Positions 24,181-34,895 of a DNA stretch of 64,000 nt are shown piece by piece. The notes beneath the pieces are model-generated. The model searched no databases. It saw only the letters and a program-made list of their open reading frames with translations, and was not told where the DNA came from. The position numbers were made by a program, and so were the translations under genes. Source of the DNA: Epiperipatus broadwayi (lineage: Eukaryota > Onychophora > Udeonychophora > Euonychophora > Peripatidae); NCBI GenBank assembly GCA_028023455.1, contig JAQFVV010012446.1, positions 184,001 to 248,000 of the forward strand, in the 5' to 3' direction. Numbering within the stretch: the first letter of the stretch is position 1; every line of letters begins with the position of its first letter.

Positions 24181-24992
24181 TGTGATATGTGATGTGATGT
24201 GATATGTACTGTGACTTCTCTATAAACGGAGTCAGTAATCTCTCAGAAACTATGCCCAAAGAAACCTGTTAGCCACTTTACCTTCCCCTTCCATTCCCCA
24301 CCCTAAACTTTCCCATATTCTGCTCCATCCCATTTCCACAACATAATCTTTGTCAAATCTATGGCCTTTATATCTAAATCACCCTTATCTTTTCCCAAAC
24401 CCAGCATAAAACCAATAACTTACTTTCTGTATAATCACTTTGTTCATATTTATTCTCCCATAACTTCCATTATTTGTACCCTTTCTGCTTTCAAGCATTT
24501 ACATTCAATCAACAGATGCCTAATATTTTCTATACATTCCTTACACAATTTGCATACTAAATCACCCATAGTATTCCATTTACATGTATATTTTCTTGTT
24601 GCTAAAGATCCCATTTGAGCCTTAAACAATAAACTACTTTCCTTACTATTATCATAAATTAACTCACACCGAATGTTCCGTTTACTTCTATATATATTTA
24701 AACTCTTCTTACCCTCCATGCTAGTTCTCCATCTCTCCAACTCCCTATTCTTTATTAATGCATATATTTTTTTATCCCATTTCTTACCACTATAACACTC
24801 AACAATCCCCCTAATATAATCATCCCACCTTTTATACAAGTATACTGATATAAAATCTTTATCCAAATCTTTTGCATACTGCATTATCTTTCTCACCCAT
24901 CTTGTTACCTGCCCTTTACTCATAACCCAATTAAACACTATTTTGGCTATTCTTTTACTATCCATGATAGATGATAGAATAGACTGAATCAA
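24181..24992 (-). pseudogene. Esterase-LINE, 3' fragment
   Basis: The open part 24992-24450 matches the C-terminal region of the LINE at 27507-28165. Shared blocks are MDSKRIAKIVFNW, KGQVTRWVRK, FKAQMGSLATR and the zinc-like cluster CKLCKECIENIRHLLIECKCL. The 3' UTR ends in ATCAC/TCACA-type short repeats (24181-24210 on the plus strand), the family's tail. 5' truncated at about 25000. This copy keeps an intact frame through the Cys cluster, unlike the one at 27.5 kb. Confidence 0.8.
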
Positions 24993-25412
24993 TGCTATAA
25001 ATCCATTATTATATCTGTCTTATTAATATGAATTAGACAAATGTGTAGATGAAACTTAAACCAAAACACCTTAACAATTTATAACTATAATATAAACTTT
25101 ATTGCAATACACACCAATAAAATAAAATATGAAATATAAAATGACATTAAAACAAATAAATGTATACATAAATGCCTAATGTATATCCTATTTATATTTT
25201 CATTTCATTTTTTGAATATTGATTATCTTAGTAATCTCTCTTTCATGTAACCCTTATCTTTAGTATCACATGATCACCAATCTCTTATACTAGCACATAA
25301 TTGTTTATAAACAAGGCAAAACTCACTATACAGTAATACCACCATGTGCCAAACAGAGTAATCAATAGATGCCAGAATACTCATGCATAAAATCCGTATC
25401 TAATGCTTACTC

Positions 25413-25470
25413 ATCCAATATCCCAGACTAGTTTCTGGTTTGTGGCCTTCATCAGTGAGGAGCTTTGGAT
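25413..25470 (-). ncRNA. Hammerhead motif, family A, minus copy
   Basis: Minus strand: outer stem I AUCCAA with UUGGAU; internal loop; inner stem CCUCA; core CUGAUGA; stem II GGC / GCC-like (one G-C pair mutated); GAAAC; palindrome ACUAGU; C17. One G is lost from the 3' side of stem I. Bases 10.1 and 11.1 do not pair, as in all family A copies. Confidence 0.6.
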
Positions 25471-25809
25471 CTGAGAGCACTGCACCTTAGGATCTAATGC
25501 AGAGTTTTGCCTTGTTTATAAACAATTATGTGCTAGTATAAGGATGCCGATCATGTGATGCTTAATGGTTTAACACCAATCCCGCCTAACAGGATAGTGG
25601 TGGCTATGGTTGTTAAAGAGCCAAAGACACCAAAATGTATGGGTGCTGAACTGAATTCAGACCCATATGATTATATAAGCCATTGAGCTTAGATTGAAAA
25701 TATTTTTGTGTTTTCAATTTCATTCTCATAGTTTTATAGTTAAGTAGAGATAAAAGGTGGTTGCTAGAGGGTTGCATGAGATCCTAAGATCTAGGTGCAG
25801 TGCTCTCAG

Positions 25810-25868
25810 ATCCAAAGCTCCTCACTGATGAAGGCCACAAGCCAAAAACTAGTCTGGAGATATTGGAT
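25810..25868 (+). ncRNA. Hammerhead motif, family A, plus copy (inactive)
   Basis: Same fold as the partner, but the essential GAAA reads AAAA (the G12 position is A), which should abolish cleavage. Stem I (AUCCAA / UUGGAU) is retained. Confidence 0.6.
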
Positions 25869-25975
25869 GAGTAGGCATTAGATAGGAATTTTATGCACAA
25901 GCCTTCTGGCATCCATTGATTACTCTGGTTGGCACAGGGTGACACTACTGTATAGAGAGTTTTGCTTTGTTTACT

Positions 25976-27349
25976 ATTTTTAGTAAAAGAAAATAATCAC
26001 CATTTTTAAAAAAAGTATACTTGTTTAAGTTCTAATAAATTTGTATGATAATAATCTTAAAATTACACACAAACGCAAAATAATTTTAATATTTACAAAA
26101 CAAAACCACATCAGGTTTTCACCCACATCATTCAATAGGATCGTGTGCATTTTCTTAGCTTTTAAAATCTAAAGTAGTTCACTAAACATTCCAATTACGA
26201 AATTGAACAAAATTTACATTAGTTTTGTATAAATACTATTGTAGCCCTTAATTATATAGTTATATATAATACATTATTATCACGGATTGAGTTTTCATTT
26301 ATTAGCTTTATTGATAGATAAATAAGCATTGGATTATCGCGTAAAATCTAAGTTCTTACTGCTTTTGAAATCAAAAGAAAATATAGTATAAAATTTGCTC
26401 AATTTACAAACCGAAACATATTTTCTTGTTCTTATTAACATTTATAACATATTTATCTATACATCTCCAAATTAGACCAATATATATATATATGTATAAC
26501 CATAAAATTATATGTATATGCTAATTATATTTTTACGTTTATAATACTTGTTTTGAAACTCTTACATATTTAACTGTCTATATAAATAATTAATTAAAAA
26601 TATTTTCCATTAAATTTTTACATTTTAAATATAATTTATTTAATTTAAACTTTTTTGAAAACAAAACTATAACGTCATATAAACTTTCAAATGGAATAAA
26701 ATAAAAGCAATAATAAAACAATACTACAATCTGAATCTTTAGTTCGTTGTTAAAGTACCCCAGTTATATTCACTTATTTAACAAGTTCCACCAATTAACG
26801 ATGTTTCTTCGGCCAGCGTAACCTAATTTTGAAGCTCCAAATGACGAGATGCAATGATAAAATTGATTTATTATTCCAATTAATACATCCATAAATTTAT
26901 TTTTTGTTCCATAACGTAATCATTATTTAACAAATAAAATGTGAGACATAGTTTGAACAAGTACATTATGGCGTTAACATTTAATCATTAATCCAGATCA
27001 TTGGAAATCGGGCAGAGGAGAACAACAGCTCTTTCTCCTCTCTTTTCCTGACTTAAAGCACTTTATTTACAAGTTCCAAAAGAATAAGTAATGTAAAGTC
27101 TTTATTTTAGTATAAAGTGTGGAGATGTTTAAGTCCAACTATATCATTCAATTCTAGAATAGATTGTAATATATTATTTTTCTCCACTCTTTCACTGGCT
27201 ATTATGGTACGTTGTAAAATGTGTATCCTGATTTTCTAGGGAAAAACACAACTAAATTTGCCATACAGATACATGAAATCTAGCTCATCATAATGAAAAG
27301 GAAGGGTAATTTACATACAAATAAACTCAATTGAATTTCAAAATAAACT
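25976..27349. other. AT-rich stretch without recognisable genes
   Basis: No coding signal, RNA gene or repeat was recognised. Confidence 0.55.
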
Positions 27350-27405
27350 CTTATCACATGATCACCATCTCTTATACTAGCACATACTTGTTTATAAACA
27401 AGGCA
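27350..27405. mobile_element. Family A repeat fragment, left of the inserted LINE
   Basis: The sequence from about GATCACCATCTCTTATAC to GTTTATAAACAAGG matches the outer end of family A elements (compare 25270-25310). The matching continuation, AAACTCTC...ACAGTA, resumes at 31390 beyond the LINE, so the LINE landed inside a family A element. Confidence 0.7.
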
Positions 27406-27506
27406 TGTGATGTGATGTATTTGGCTTCTCCTTAAACGAAGTCAAGAATATCTCAGCAACTATGCCCAGATAAACCTGTTAGCCACTTTATTTTCCATTC
27501 CCCACT

Positions 27507-30500
27507 CTAAGTCTTCCCATATTCTGCCCCATCCCATTTCCACAACATAATCTTTGTTGACTCTAAGGCCTTTAAATCTAAATCCCCCTTATCTTTTCGC
27601 AAACCCAGCATAAAAACTAATAACTCACTTTCTGTATTGTCACTTTGTTCATACCTATTCTCCCATAACTTCATTATCTGTACCCTTTCTGCTTTCAAGC
27701 ATTTACATTCAATCAACAGATGCCTAATATTTTCTATACCTTCCTTACACAATTTGCAATCACCCATAGTTTTCCATTTACATGTATATTCTCTTGTTGC
27801 TAAAGATCCCATTCGAGCCTTAAACAATAAACTACTTTCCTTACTATTATGATAAATTAACTCGCTTCCAATATTCCATTTATTTCTATATATATATATA
27901 AACTCTTCTTACGCTCCATACTACTTCTCCATCTCTCCAACTCCCTATTTTTTATTAATGCTTCTATTCTTTTATCCCATTCCTTACCACTATAACACTC
28001 AACAATCCTCCTAACACAATCATCCCACCTTTTATACAAGTATACCGATATAAATTCTTTATCCAAATCTTTTGCATACTGCATTACCTTTCTCACCCAT
28101 CTTGTTACCTGTCCTTTATTCATAGCCCAATTAAACACTATTTTGGCTATTCTTTTACTATCCATAAACTACAATCTACCAAACATTTTCATTTTACTTT
28201 TTGCATCTCTCATATAGAAACTTGACCATCCCATTTCTCCTTGAATTGCCTCCTTTGCTGTCCACATCTCTGCATCTAATGCATATCTTCCCACTTCCCT
28301 TTGTACTTTCTCTAAATAATCTAAAATCCTTTTACTAACACATAATGCATCATTACCATATGTTAATCCTGCTACTGCAACTCCCTTCCATACAATTCTA
28401 GCTACATTATATTTATTATATAAAAATAATGTTAGTTTCTTTACCAAACCTTTTCTTTTCTTTGCTTCATTTACCAATTTTTTCTCCCATTCAACCAAGC
28501 AATTTTCCTGATTACATAAGATGATTCCCAAATACCTATATTTATCCACCACACTTAACTTTATATCCCCCAATAAAAAAACTACATCCTCTCTTTCCCC
28601 AGTATTAACCATCATTATATTTGATTTTTCTTCACTAAATTTAATCCCCATCTCTTTACCCACCCTTGCATACGTCCTCAACATAATATCCATATCTTCT
28701 CTTCTTTCTGCACATAAAAAGATATCAACTGCAAAAAAAAGACCCGACAAAGTATATATTCCTTTGCCACCTATTAATGGTATCTTTACCCCTCTTCCTA
28801 GTCCTTCTATTGCTTTCTCCATTTCACTTAAAAACAACAAAAACAAAATCGGAGACATAGGGCATCCTTGCCTTAATCCCACTCCATTTTCAACTTTAAC
28901 TGATTCTATATCCCCTAATTGGTAAGTTACAATAATTATTTTCATATAATTTCTTAATAATATTTACTAAAGCTTCATCCATTCCCAAATTGGCTAATCT
29001 TACCCATAATCTATTTCTATTTACTCTATCATATGCTTTCTCTATATCTATAAAACTCATATATAATGATCTACCTGAATTCCTACTCATCTCCATAAGT
29101 TGTGTAACTACAAACAAACTATCTCCTATATGCCTATCTGACCTAAAACCTCCTTGCATTTCCCCCACTACATTATTCTCTTCCATCCATTTTACAACTC
29201 TTCCAGCTACCATATATGCGAAAACTTTATATAAAACTGATGTTACCGCTATTGGTCTATAATTATTTAACTTTCTATGATCCTTACCCTTTCCTTTAAA
29301 TAATAATCTTATTCTTGTATTACTCCAACTACCCGGAAAAACTGTCTTCTGCGCCATCTTATTGAAACATGATAATAACTTTGCTTTTTCTTTATGCCCT
29401 AAATTCAATACCATCTCTGCTGCCCATCCATCTAAACCTCTCGCCTTTGCACTTTTCAATCTGTTTCCTGCCTCATTCAATTCATTTTTTGTGAACCTAA
29501 TATTCCCACTACTAACTGCTTTCATGTTTTCTATCGCTAATTCCTTCACATCTAACATCTTTTCTATATCTATTTAAGATTTTCTCTAGCTCACCTCTAG
29601 AGCTACATTCTATTCCCTCATCATCTATTAATACTATCTCTCTTTCCCCTACATTGCTCCTTTTAATGTAATTCCAAAATTTTTTACTCCCATCTCTTCC
29701 ACTTTTATTAATATCCTCCAACAATTTATTATTTAACTTCATCCTCTCTCTATAATTATCCATTTTAGCTAGCTTCTTCTTTTCTAAGTACTTTCCCCAT
29801 TTAGCATTAATATCATTTTCACTCTCTTTATTCTTAATAGCACACTTATATTCTCTGCATGCTTTTTTCCTTTCTTTTACACTTTTACTAACTCTCATTT
29901 TTTTATTACTTTTATTCTTCTTCATATTCTTGACTAAAACCCTATTTGCTACTTTTTCTACTTCACCACACCAGTCCTTATACTCATCCCCAACCAACTG
30001 CTCCATGGTTTCTTCAACTTTTATTTTATACTCTTCCAACTTATTCTTATCATTCACTCTCCATCCACATCTTTCACTATTATTTCTACCTTTATTTCTA
30101 TCCTCCATCATATTACTAACCATTTCTATTACAATAAAGTTATAATCACTATTACACACTCTCTCTTCATTATCAAACACCTTAATTTTTCGTATTTTAT
30201 TCATTCCCTCTTTCTCTGCCAATACATAATCTATTGTGTGAAATACATTATTCCTAGACCATGTGTATTGTCCATCATATACATTTGATAAATTCCCAAT
30301 GCTCAAATTTACTCTTTGACAAAATTCCTTCAAAAACTGACCATTCTTATTATCTACATCATCAATTTCTTCAATATGCCCATTCATATCCCCTATAACC
30401 ATTATTCTCTTCCTATCTACATCATCAATTTCTTCAATATGCCCATTCATATCCCCTATAACCATTATTCTCTTCCCCTTTTCTTTAAAACTCTGTATAT

Positions 30501-31030
30501 CCTTAACTAGGCATTCATATATACTATTGTTCCACTCCATTACAGTTTGACTAGCTCCAGTGGCAATATACACTACAGCCACCATCCATTCTTGCCTACC
30601 CAACCTTATTTCAAACCACAAATGTTCTTGACATTTAACAGTATTTAAATTTTTTTTCGATATAACACCAATACCATCATCCCTTTTTTCTTTTTCTTTT
30701 CTGTTTATACCCTGCCATACTACCTCTTCCAAAATAGGTTCTTCTTCTCTTAGATGAGTTTTTCCACTACTGCTAATACCTCAAGCCCTTCATTTTCAAT
30801 TGCTTTATTTAATTCCAGCCATTTTTCTGTTCTCCTACTACCTTGCATATTCAAAAACCCAATTTTAACAATTTCTTCTTTCCTAACTACTCTTTTATAA
30901 ATTCTTTTGCTTCCTTCTTCTCCATTAAATTTATAACAAACTTTCTTACCACTAATCTTACAAAACCATTCTCTCTCCACATCTACACTTATATCTAAAT
31001 CAACCATCTTTTGCTTATTTCTTATATCCC
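27507..31030 (-). pseudogene. Esterase-LINE ORF2: endonuclease-reverse transcriptase, frameshifted
   Basis: Endonuclease: IVKIGFLNMQG near 30880, VIGDMNGHIEEIDDVD (duplicated, see 30351-30476), TWSRNNVFHTIDYVL and NSDYNFIVIE (SDH changed to SDY, probably damaging). Reverse transcriptase: KARGLDGW, NNYRPIAVTSVLYKV, GGFRSDRHIGDSL, SFIDIEKAYDRV, LRQGCPMSPILF, then FFAVDIFLCAE, where the catalytic ADD reads AVD. After it come KGVAVAGLTYG and, at the end, FKARMGSLATR plus a Cys cluster that has lost two residues. Frames shift at about 30740, 29530, 28920 and 27850, and a TAG lies at 28169. It is inactive on several counts. No intact frame exceeds about 406 codons. Confidence 0.85.
30351..30476. 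repeat. 63-bp tandem duplication inside the endonuclease
   Basis: Two identical 63-bp units (30351-30413 and 30414-30476), in frame, duplicate 21 codons including the catalytic GDMN block. Their identity argues that the event is recent relative to the decay of the rest. Confidence 0.93.
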
Positions 31031-31080
31031 CTCCATTCTTCTTATTTTTGATAATATTACAATTTAAAATCCCCCCCCCC

Positions 31081-31386
31081 CTAAAGGTTTCCTGAACTAT
31101 ATTCTTTAAATATCAGACTTCCTAAAACTTCACTTCCTTGTTTTCCTAAGTGCAAACCATCTTTACTATACAACTCCCTCTTTCCAATAAACCAATCCCA
31201 TACATCCACAAACACAACAGTATTTCTCTCACACAATTTTTTCACTTTCTCATTTATAGCACATGCCCTATCTAACAAATGCCTCTTATCAAATCTTGGT
31301 AATAGTCCCACTACTCCTACTCTTCCTTTAATCTCTTTCAAATTCCTAATCAATTCTACATACTCATCCATTACTTTCTCTGATGA
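31081..31386 (-). pseudogene. LINE ORF1: SGNH esterase-like domain, N-terminally truncated
   Basis: Open from the 5' truncation (SSEKVMDEY) to the stop at 31081. VVGLLPRFDKR, DRACAINEKVKKLCE, VVFVDVWDWF and KDGLHLGKQGSEVLGSL correspond to the later blocks of SGNH/GDSL hydrolases as found in LINE ORF1 proteins; DGLHL carries the catalytic Asp/His pair. The nucleophile Ser block lies upstream of the truncation and is missing. The next ORF begins about 50 bp downstream in another frame. Confidence 0.7.
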
Positions 31387-31388
31387 CT

Positions 31389-31830
31389 CTTAAACTCTCA
31401 CTATACAGTAGGGCCACCCTGTGCCAACCAGAGTAATCAATGGATACCAGAAGGTTTGTGCATAAAAATCTCTATCTGATGCCTACTCATCCAATATCCC
31501 CAGACTAGTTTCTGGCTTGTGGCTATAGAGCTTAGATTGAAAATATTATTGTGTTCTCAATTTCATTCTCATAGTTTTATAGTTAAGTAGAGATAAAAGG
31601 TGGTTGCTGGAGAAGGTTGCATTAGATCCTAAGATCTAGGTGCAGTGCTCTCAGATCCAAAGCTCCTCACTGATCAAGGCCACAAGCCAGAAACTAGTCT
31701 GGGGATATTGGATGAGTAGGCATTGGATAGGGATTTAATGCACAAACCTTCTGGTATATATTGATTACTCTGGTTGGCACAGGGTGGCATTACTGTATGG
31801 AGAGTTTTGCCTTGTTTATAAACTTTTATC
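31389..31830. mobile_element. Family A ribozyme repeat, remainder right of the LINE
   Basis: An inverted pair: a minus-oriented arm (31389-31523) cut within the ribozyme's stem II, then a short spacer and a plus-oriented arm with a complete ribozyme-sized motif at 31655-31713. The spacer shares blocks with 25270-25975 and 44438-45018 but is shorter. Confidence 0.7.
31655..31713 (+). ncRNA. Hammerhead motif, family A (core mutated)
   Basis: AUCCAA / UUGGAU and CCUCA / UGGGG stems and GAAAC-ACUAGU-C17 are intact, but the core reads CUGAUCA (G8 changed to C), an essential position. It is expected to be inactive. Confidence 0.6.
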
Positions 31831-31917
31831 TTAAAACTCTAAGAATTGTACTACTACCCTTATTTTTAACACTTGGACACATCACATTAAATATTTTTAC
31901 ACAATGCACTTGCATAC

Positions 31918-32242
31918 TTTCTCAAAATGTTGATTTTGTTGCTAATTTTACATTTTAAAGTATGGTGTGATGACATACAAGAATGCTGGTATAACAAATT
32001 GATGTCAGGTGTATATATGATGAAAGTCAATGGCACAAACAAATGTCTAAGGAAAGACCAAATTAAGCACATTCACTATGTTCTAAAAAGGAAAATAATA
32101 TTTCATGTAAATATTAGATATTGTTCCTATCAGGAGAAAATTGTTTCTCAAAATGTTGATTTTGTTTCTAATTTTACATTTTAAAGTATGGTATAATGTC
32201 ATGCAAGAATTCAGGCATAACTAATCGATGTCAGGTGTACAT
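31918..32242. repeat. Two direct repeats about 95 bp long, 230 bp apart
   Basis: A block from TCTCAAAATGTTGATTTTGT through GATGTCAGGTGTA occurs at about 31919-32013 and again at about 32147-32240 with several differences. The spacer has no gene. They may be termini of a small element next to the Merlin relic. Confidence 0.75.
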
Positions 32243-32395
32243 GCCACTCACTGTCCATCTTTAATTTCTGATGAGTGAATTTTACAGTTCAGCTTTAATT
32301 GCTGCCTAGTGGAATTGTTAAAGTAGCTCTTTATACCACAAAATAATTAAAACTTGGAAACAAATCTACTGAATAATATGATGCAATCTACTATA

Positions 32396-33200
32396 TTCAA
32401 AAGTATGTGATCCAAATTTTACCCAAAGTGTGTGAAAATGGGAATGATATGTCCCTTTACATGCAGTTCATAGAAGCAATGATTGTGTTTATGTTCGAAG
32501 TTGGAAAAGAAATAACATTTGGAAAGGAACATGATTTAAGAGTCTCAAATTACATTGGTGACCATGCTAACATTTACTTACAGCTGGTTGAGATAATTAG
32601 CATCCATTTTATGGAGGAAGGACCAACTGAATATGACAGACAAGACTATCATTGATTGGAATAATTATCTGTGAGAAATTTGTGCATGTTGCGTGTTATC
32701 TTCAGAAAAGCATAAAATTGAAGGGCTTAACCAATTGGTGGAAATGGATGAGAGCCTTTTCAGTAAGCAAAAAAAACAGGTCAGGTATATACTTCCAGAG
32801 CAGTAAATATTTGGAAACTTCTGCAGTGAGACTGATGTGTGTTTCATCATGATAATTTCGGATGGAAGCAATCAAAGAAAACATCAAACGGACTCCACAA
32901 GTTATTTTGATTGATGGAAATCCTATAAAACCGACAACTATGAGCTGCTCATATGAACATTTTTATATAAACCACAGTTGAAATTTTGTAAGTCCAGAAA
33001 TCACTGTACATACCCAGAACATTGAAAAACTTTGAGGTTCAGCCAAATAGCATAACAAAAAATAATGAGGAATCATGCCCCAACACCTACATTCATATTT
33101 GATCAAATTTGTATGATGGAGGCTGCTGTAAAGGCAGGGATGCTTACATTTGCATTTTGGAGGACTTAAAAAAATCAGTCCACCCCAGTGACTTAAACAA
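32396..33200 (+). pseudogene. Merlin (IS1016/ISXO2-type) transposase relic
   Basis: Pieces in several frames follow the order of the ISXO2-like DDE transposase that moves Merlin transposons. They include LVEMDESLFSK with the first catalytic Asp at about 32747-32749, then VRYILPEQ, then EHFYINHS.NFVSPEITVHTQNIEKL followed by GSAK near 33000-33050, and a final LHSYLIKF. The conserved Trp after IEKL reads TGA and a later one reads TAG, both explained by G-to-A at TGG. Terminal inverted repeats were not confirmed. The relic is old: at least two frameshifts and several stops. Confidence 0.7.
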
Positions 33201-33865
33201 ACAATCTTTTGCTTTGATTTTTTGTTGGAATAAAAGTATATTGGTAAAAGTGTAAAGTGTTTTTTCCCACTAAATAACGTTTAGGTTGCCATTTTGTGCT
33301 AAATAAATTGATCAATTAAGTTTGTCAGAAGATTCTGTGCAGACATTATTTTATGAGGTCATAAGGTAAGGAAGTTATCCCAAACTAATACATATGTGCC
33401 ATTATGCTTCCAAATTAATATCTAAGTGCCAAATGCACTACATAAAAAACATCAAATAATTCAATGTTTTAGACCGAGCTGTATATCAATGGAGAGTCAT
33501 TTCTGCTTAACTAGAAACCTGATAAATGGCAATGTAGGGAGTTGCGAAAGAAAGAAATGGGATAATAAAATAAATAAATTAATGTGTGCCATTGAAAATA
33601 TTAACACATATAGAAATCTTGATAACAAACTGTAGGGAGATTCCTAGCTATAGAAGTTAATATTAAAGTTTTTTATTTGTAAGTAAGTCAAATAAATTGT
33701 CTTATTAATTAGATTTTATTTCCTTAAGTCTTAATTATTTTAAGTTCTATTTTATGGTCACTTAAAGTATATTAATAATAACCAACTAATTTTATTACAT
33801 AGAAAGTATTTCTACATGGATAATAAATTATTTGTTTGATTTGTTAAAAGAGAAAGTGAATGTTT
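33201..33865. other. Stretch without recognisable genes
   Basis: AT-rich, weak frames only. Confidence 0.5.
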
Positions 33866-33942
33866 TTATATATACGTCAAAGGGTTGATCAGGAAGCGAA
33901 CCCGGGTTTGTGAGAGTTTGTTGTTTAGCATATATAAATATT

Positions 33943-33965
33943 CTCGCTGTGTTATATACAGCGAG
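33943..33965. other. Perfect 8-bp hairpin
   Basis: CTCGCTGT and ACAGCGAG enclose the 7-base loop GTTATAT. It lies about 60 bp upstream of the family C ribozyme element and about 40 bp after a B-box-like block (near 33890-33905) that suggests a truncated SINE. The role is unknown. Confidence 0.6.
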
Positions 33966-34025
33966 GATACAAAATTTACTATATCTTTTCTTTTATTACA
34001 TAATAATGATGTATATGAGAGATTG

Positions 34026-34080
34026 TGACCTGGGTCAACTGATGAGTGCTGGTTCAGCACGAAATGCATCTTGGGGGTCA
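34026..34080 (+). ncRNA. Hammerhead ribozyme, family C, copy 1 (looks intact)
   Basis: Outer stem I UGACC (34026-34030) with GGUCA (34076-34080). Internal loop UGGG / G. Inner stem UCAA (34035-34038) with UUGG (34071-34074). Core CUGAUGA 34039-34045. Stem II GUGCU-GGUUC-AGCAC, five perfect pairs starting with G10.1-C11.1. GAAA 34061-34064. Stem III palindrome AUGCAU 34064-34069. C17 at 34070, the predicted cleavage site. Every invariant base is present. A two-to-three-pair stem III of this kind usually needs an RNA dimer to cleave well. Confidence 0.85.
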
Positions 34081-34435
34081 TTTGTCTTTTATTATATCTT
34101 TATTTATATGTATTTAAAAAGAATGGGGAAGTATGGAGATGTTTATTATATCTATAAAGATATTACATACGGGACAGAGAAAGGTGAATAACTCCGTGTG
34201 TGTAATTTTTTTAAAAAATCAGATATATTAATCTTTAACTGAGATTTAAAGTTTATATCTGTGCTAGAAATAATCTCTAGTTTCGAAAATGATTAGCAAT
34301 AATCATTAGTGTATTTATCTGAAATGGATGGCGTCAAAGTTGTGAGAGGAGGGAGTTTAACAATGGTAAATGAAAATGTAGCAATTTACTCTAGATAAAT
34401 ACTTGGCATATAATAAAGATGTATATGAGAGATTG

Positions 34436-34489
34436 TGACCTGGGCCAACTGATGAGTGCTGGTTCAGCACGAAATGCATTCTGGGGTCA
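34436..34489 (+). ncRNA. Hammerhead ribozyme, family C, copy 2 (slightly changed)
   Basis: Core 34449-34455, stem II and AUGCAU identical to copy 1, but the sequence after the palindrome reads UCUGGGGUCA. Base 17 is therefore U, and the first stem I pair is mismatched. The outer UGACC / GGUCA stem is kept. Reduced activity is expected. Confidence 0.75.
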
Positions 34490-34895
34490 TTTATCTTTTA
34501 TTATATCTTTATTTATATGTATTTAAAAAGAATGGGGAAGTAGGGAAATGTTTATTATATCTATTAAAATTTTACCTTCTTTTCAAACAAAAATAAAACA
34601 AGAGTTTTCTTTACACCTTAAAATTGTCACTGAATATATAAAAATAGGTCATAGTCATTTTAAATACCAGGAATGAACTTGTGTGTGACAATATTTAAAA
34701 TGAAGTGTACAAACATTAGAAATAATAAATGGTAGTATAATCACTGGAGTTTTAAATTATACTAAATATTATTTTTAATTCAATTGCCTTCGTTTGTAGT
34801 GAATTAACCCTCACATTAAGCATTAATTTCTGTGAATTAGATTTTATGTGAATTACTCCTAGTTTGAATGGTCAAAATATACTCCATCTATAATG

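Larger units (their letters stand above)
25270..25975. mobile_element. Ribozyme repeat, family A, inverted pair
   Basis: Two arms in opposite orientation (about 25305-25510 and 25795-25975) enclose about 280 bp of family-specific, non-coding DNA. Each arm carries a hammerhead motif facing its partner. The outer ends share the GTTTATAAACAAGGCAAAAC-type sequence seen in the other family A copies. No clear target duplication was found. Confidence 0.75.
27406..31388 (-). mobile_element. Esterase-LINE, 5'-truncated, about 4 kb
   Basis: Minus-strand non-LTR retrotransposon: esterase ORF1 (from the 5' truncation at about 31386 to 31081), ORF2 (about 31030-27507), and a 3' end with short ATCAC repeats at about 27406-27425. 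It is nested in a family A ribozyme repeat (27350-27405 and 31389-31830). A clean target duplication was not found. Other copies: 16935-19210, 24181-24992 and 52244-52710. The clade is not assigned; ORF1 esterase plus endonuclease plus short-repeat tail is reminiscent of the CR1/L2 group. Confidence 0.85.
34002..34580 (+). mobile_element. Ribozyme element, family C: LTR-like direct repeats with canonical hammerheads
   Basis: Two direct repeats of about 160 bp (about 34005-34168 and 34415-34578), 410 bp apart, each with a hammerhead motif at the same place. This is the architecture of retrozymes: non-coding elements whose RNA is cut by the two ribozymes into a unit-length (here 410-nt) molecule that can be circularised. 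No ORF lies between them. Target duplications were not identified. Only one orientation is present, unlike families A, B and D. Confidence 0.75.

Noticed and set aside
28521-28925. A 134-codon plus-strand frame
   Set aside because: Antisense to the LINE reverse transcriptase.
33866-33930. SINE copy
   Set aside because: Only a B-box-like block (complement of GAAGCGAACCCGGG) and part of the 3' end were seen; the A box is missing, so it was not listed as an element.
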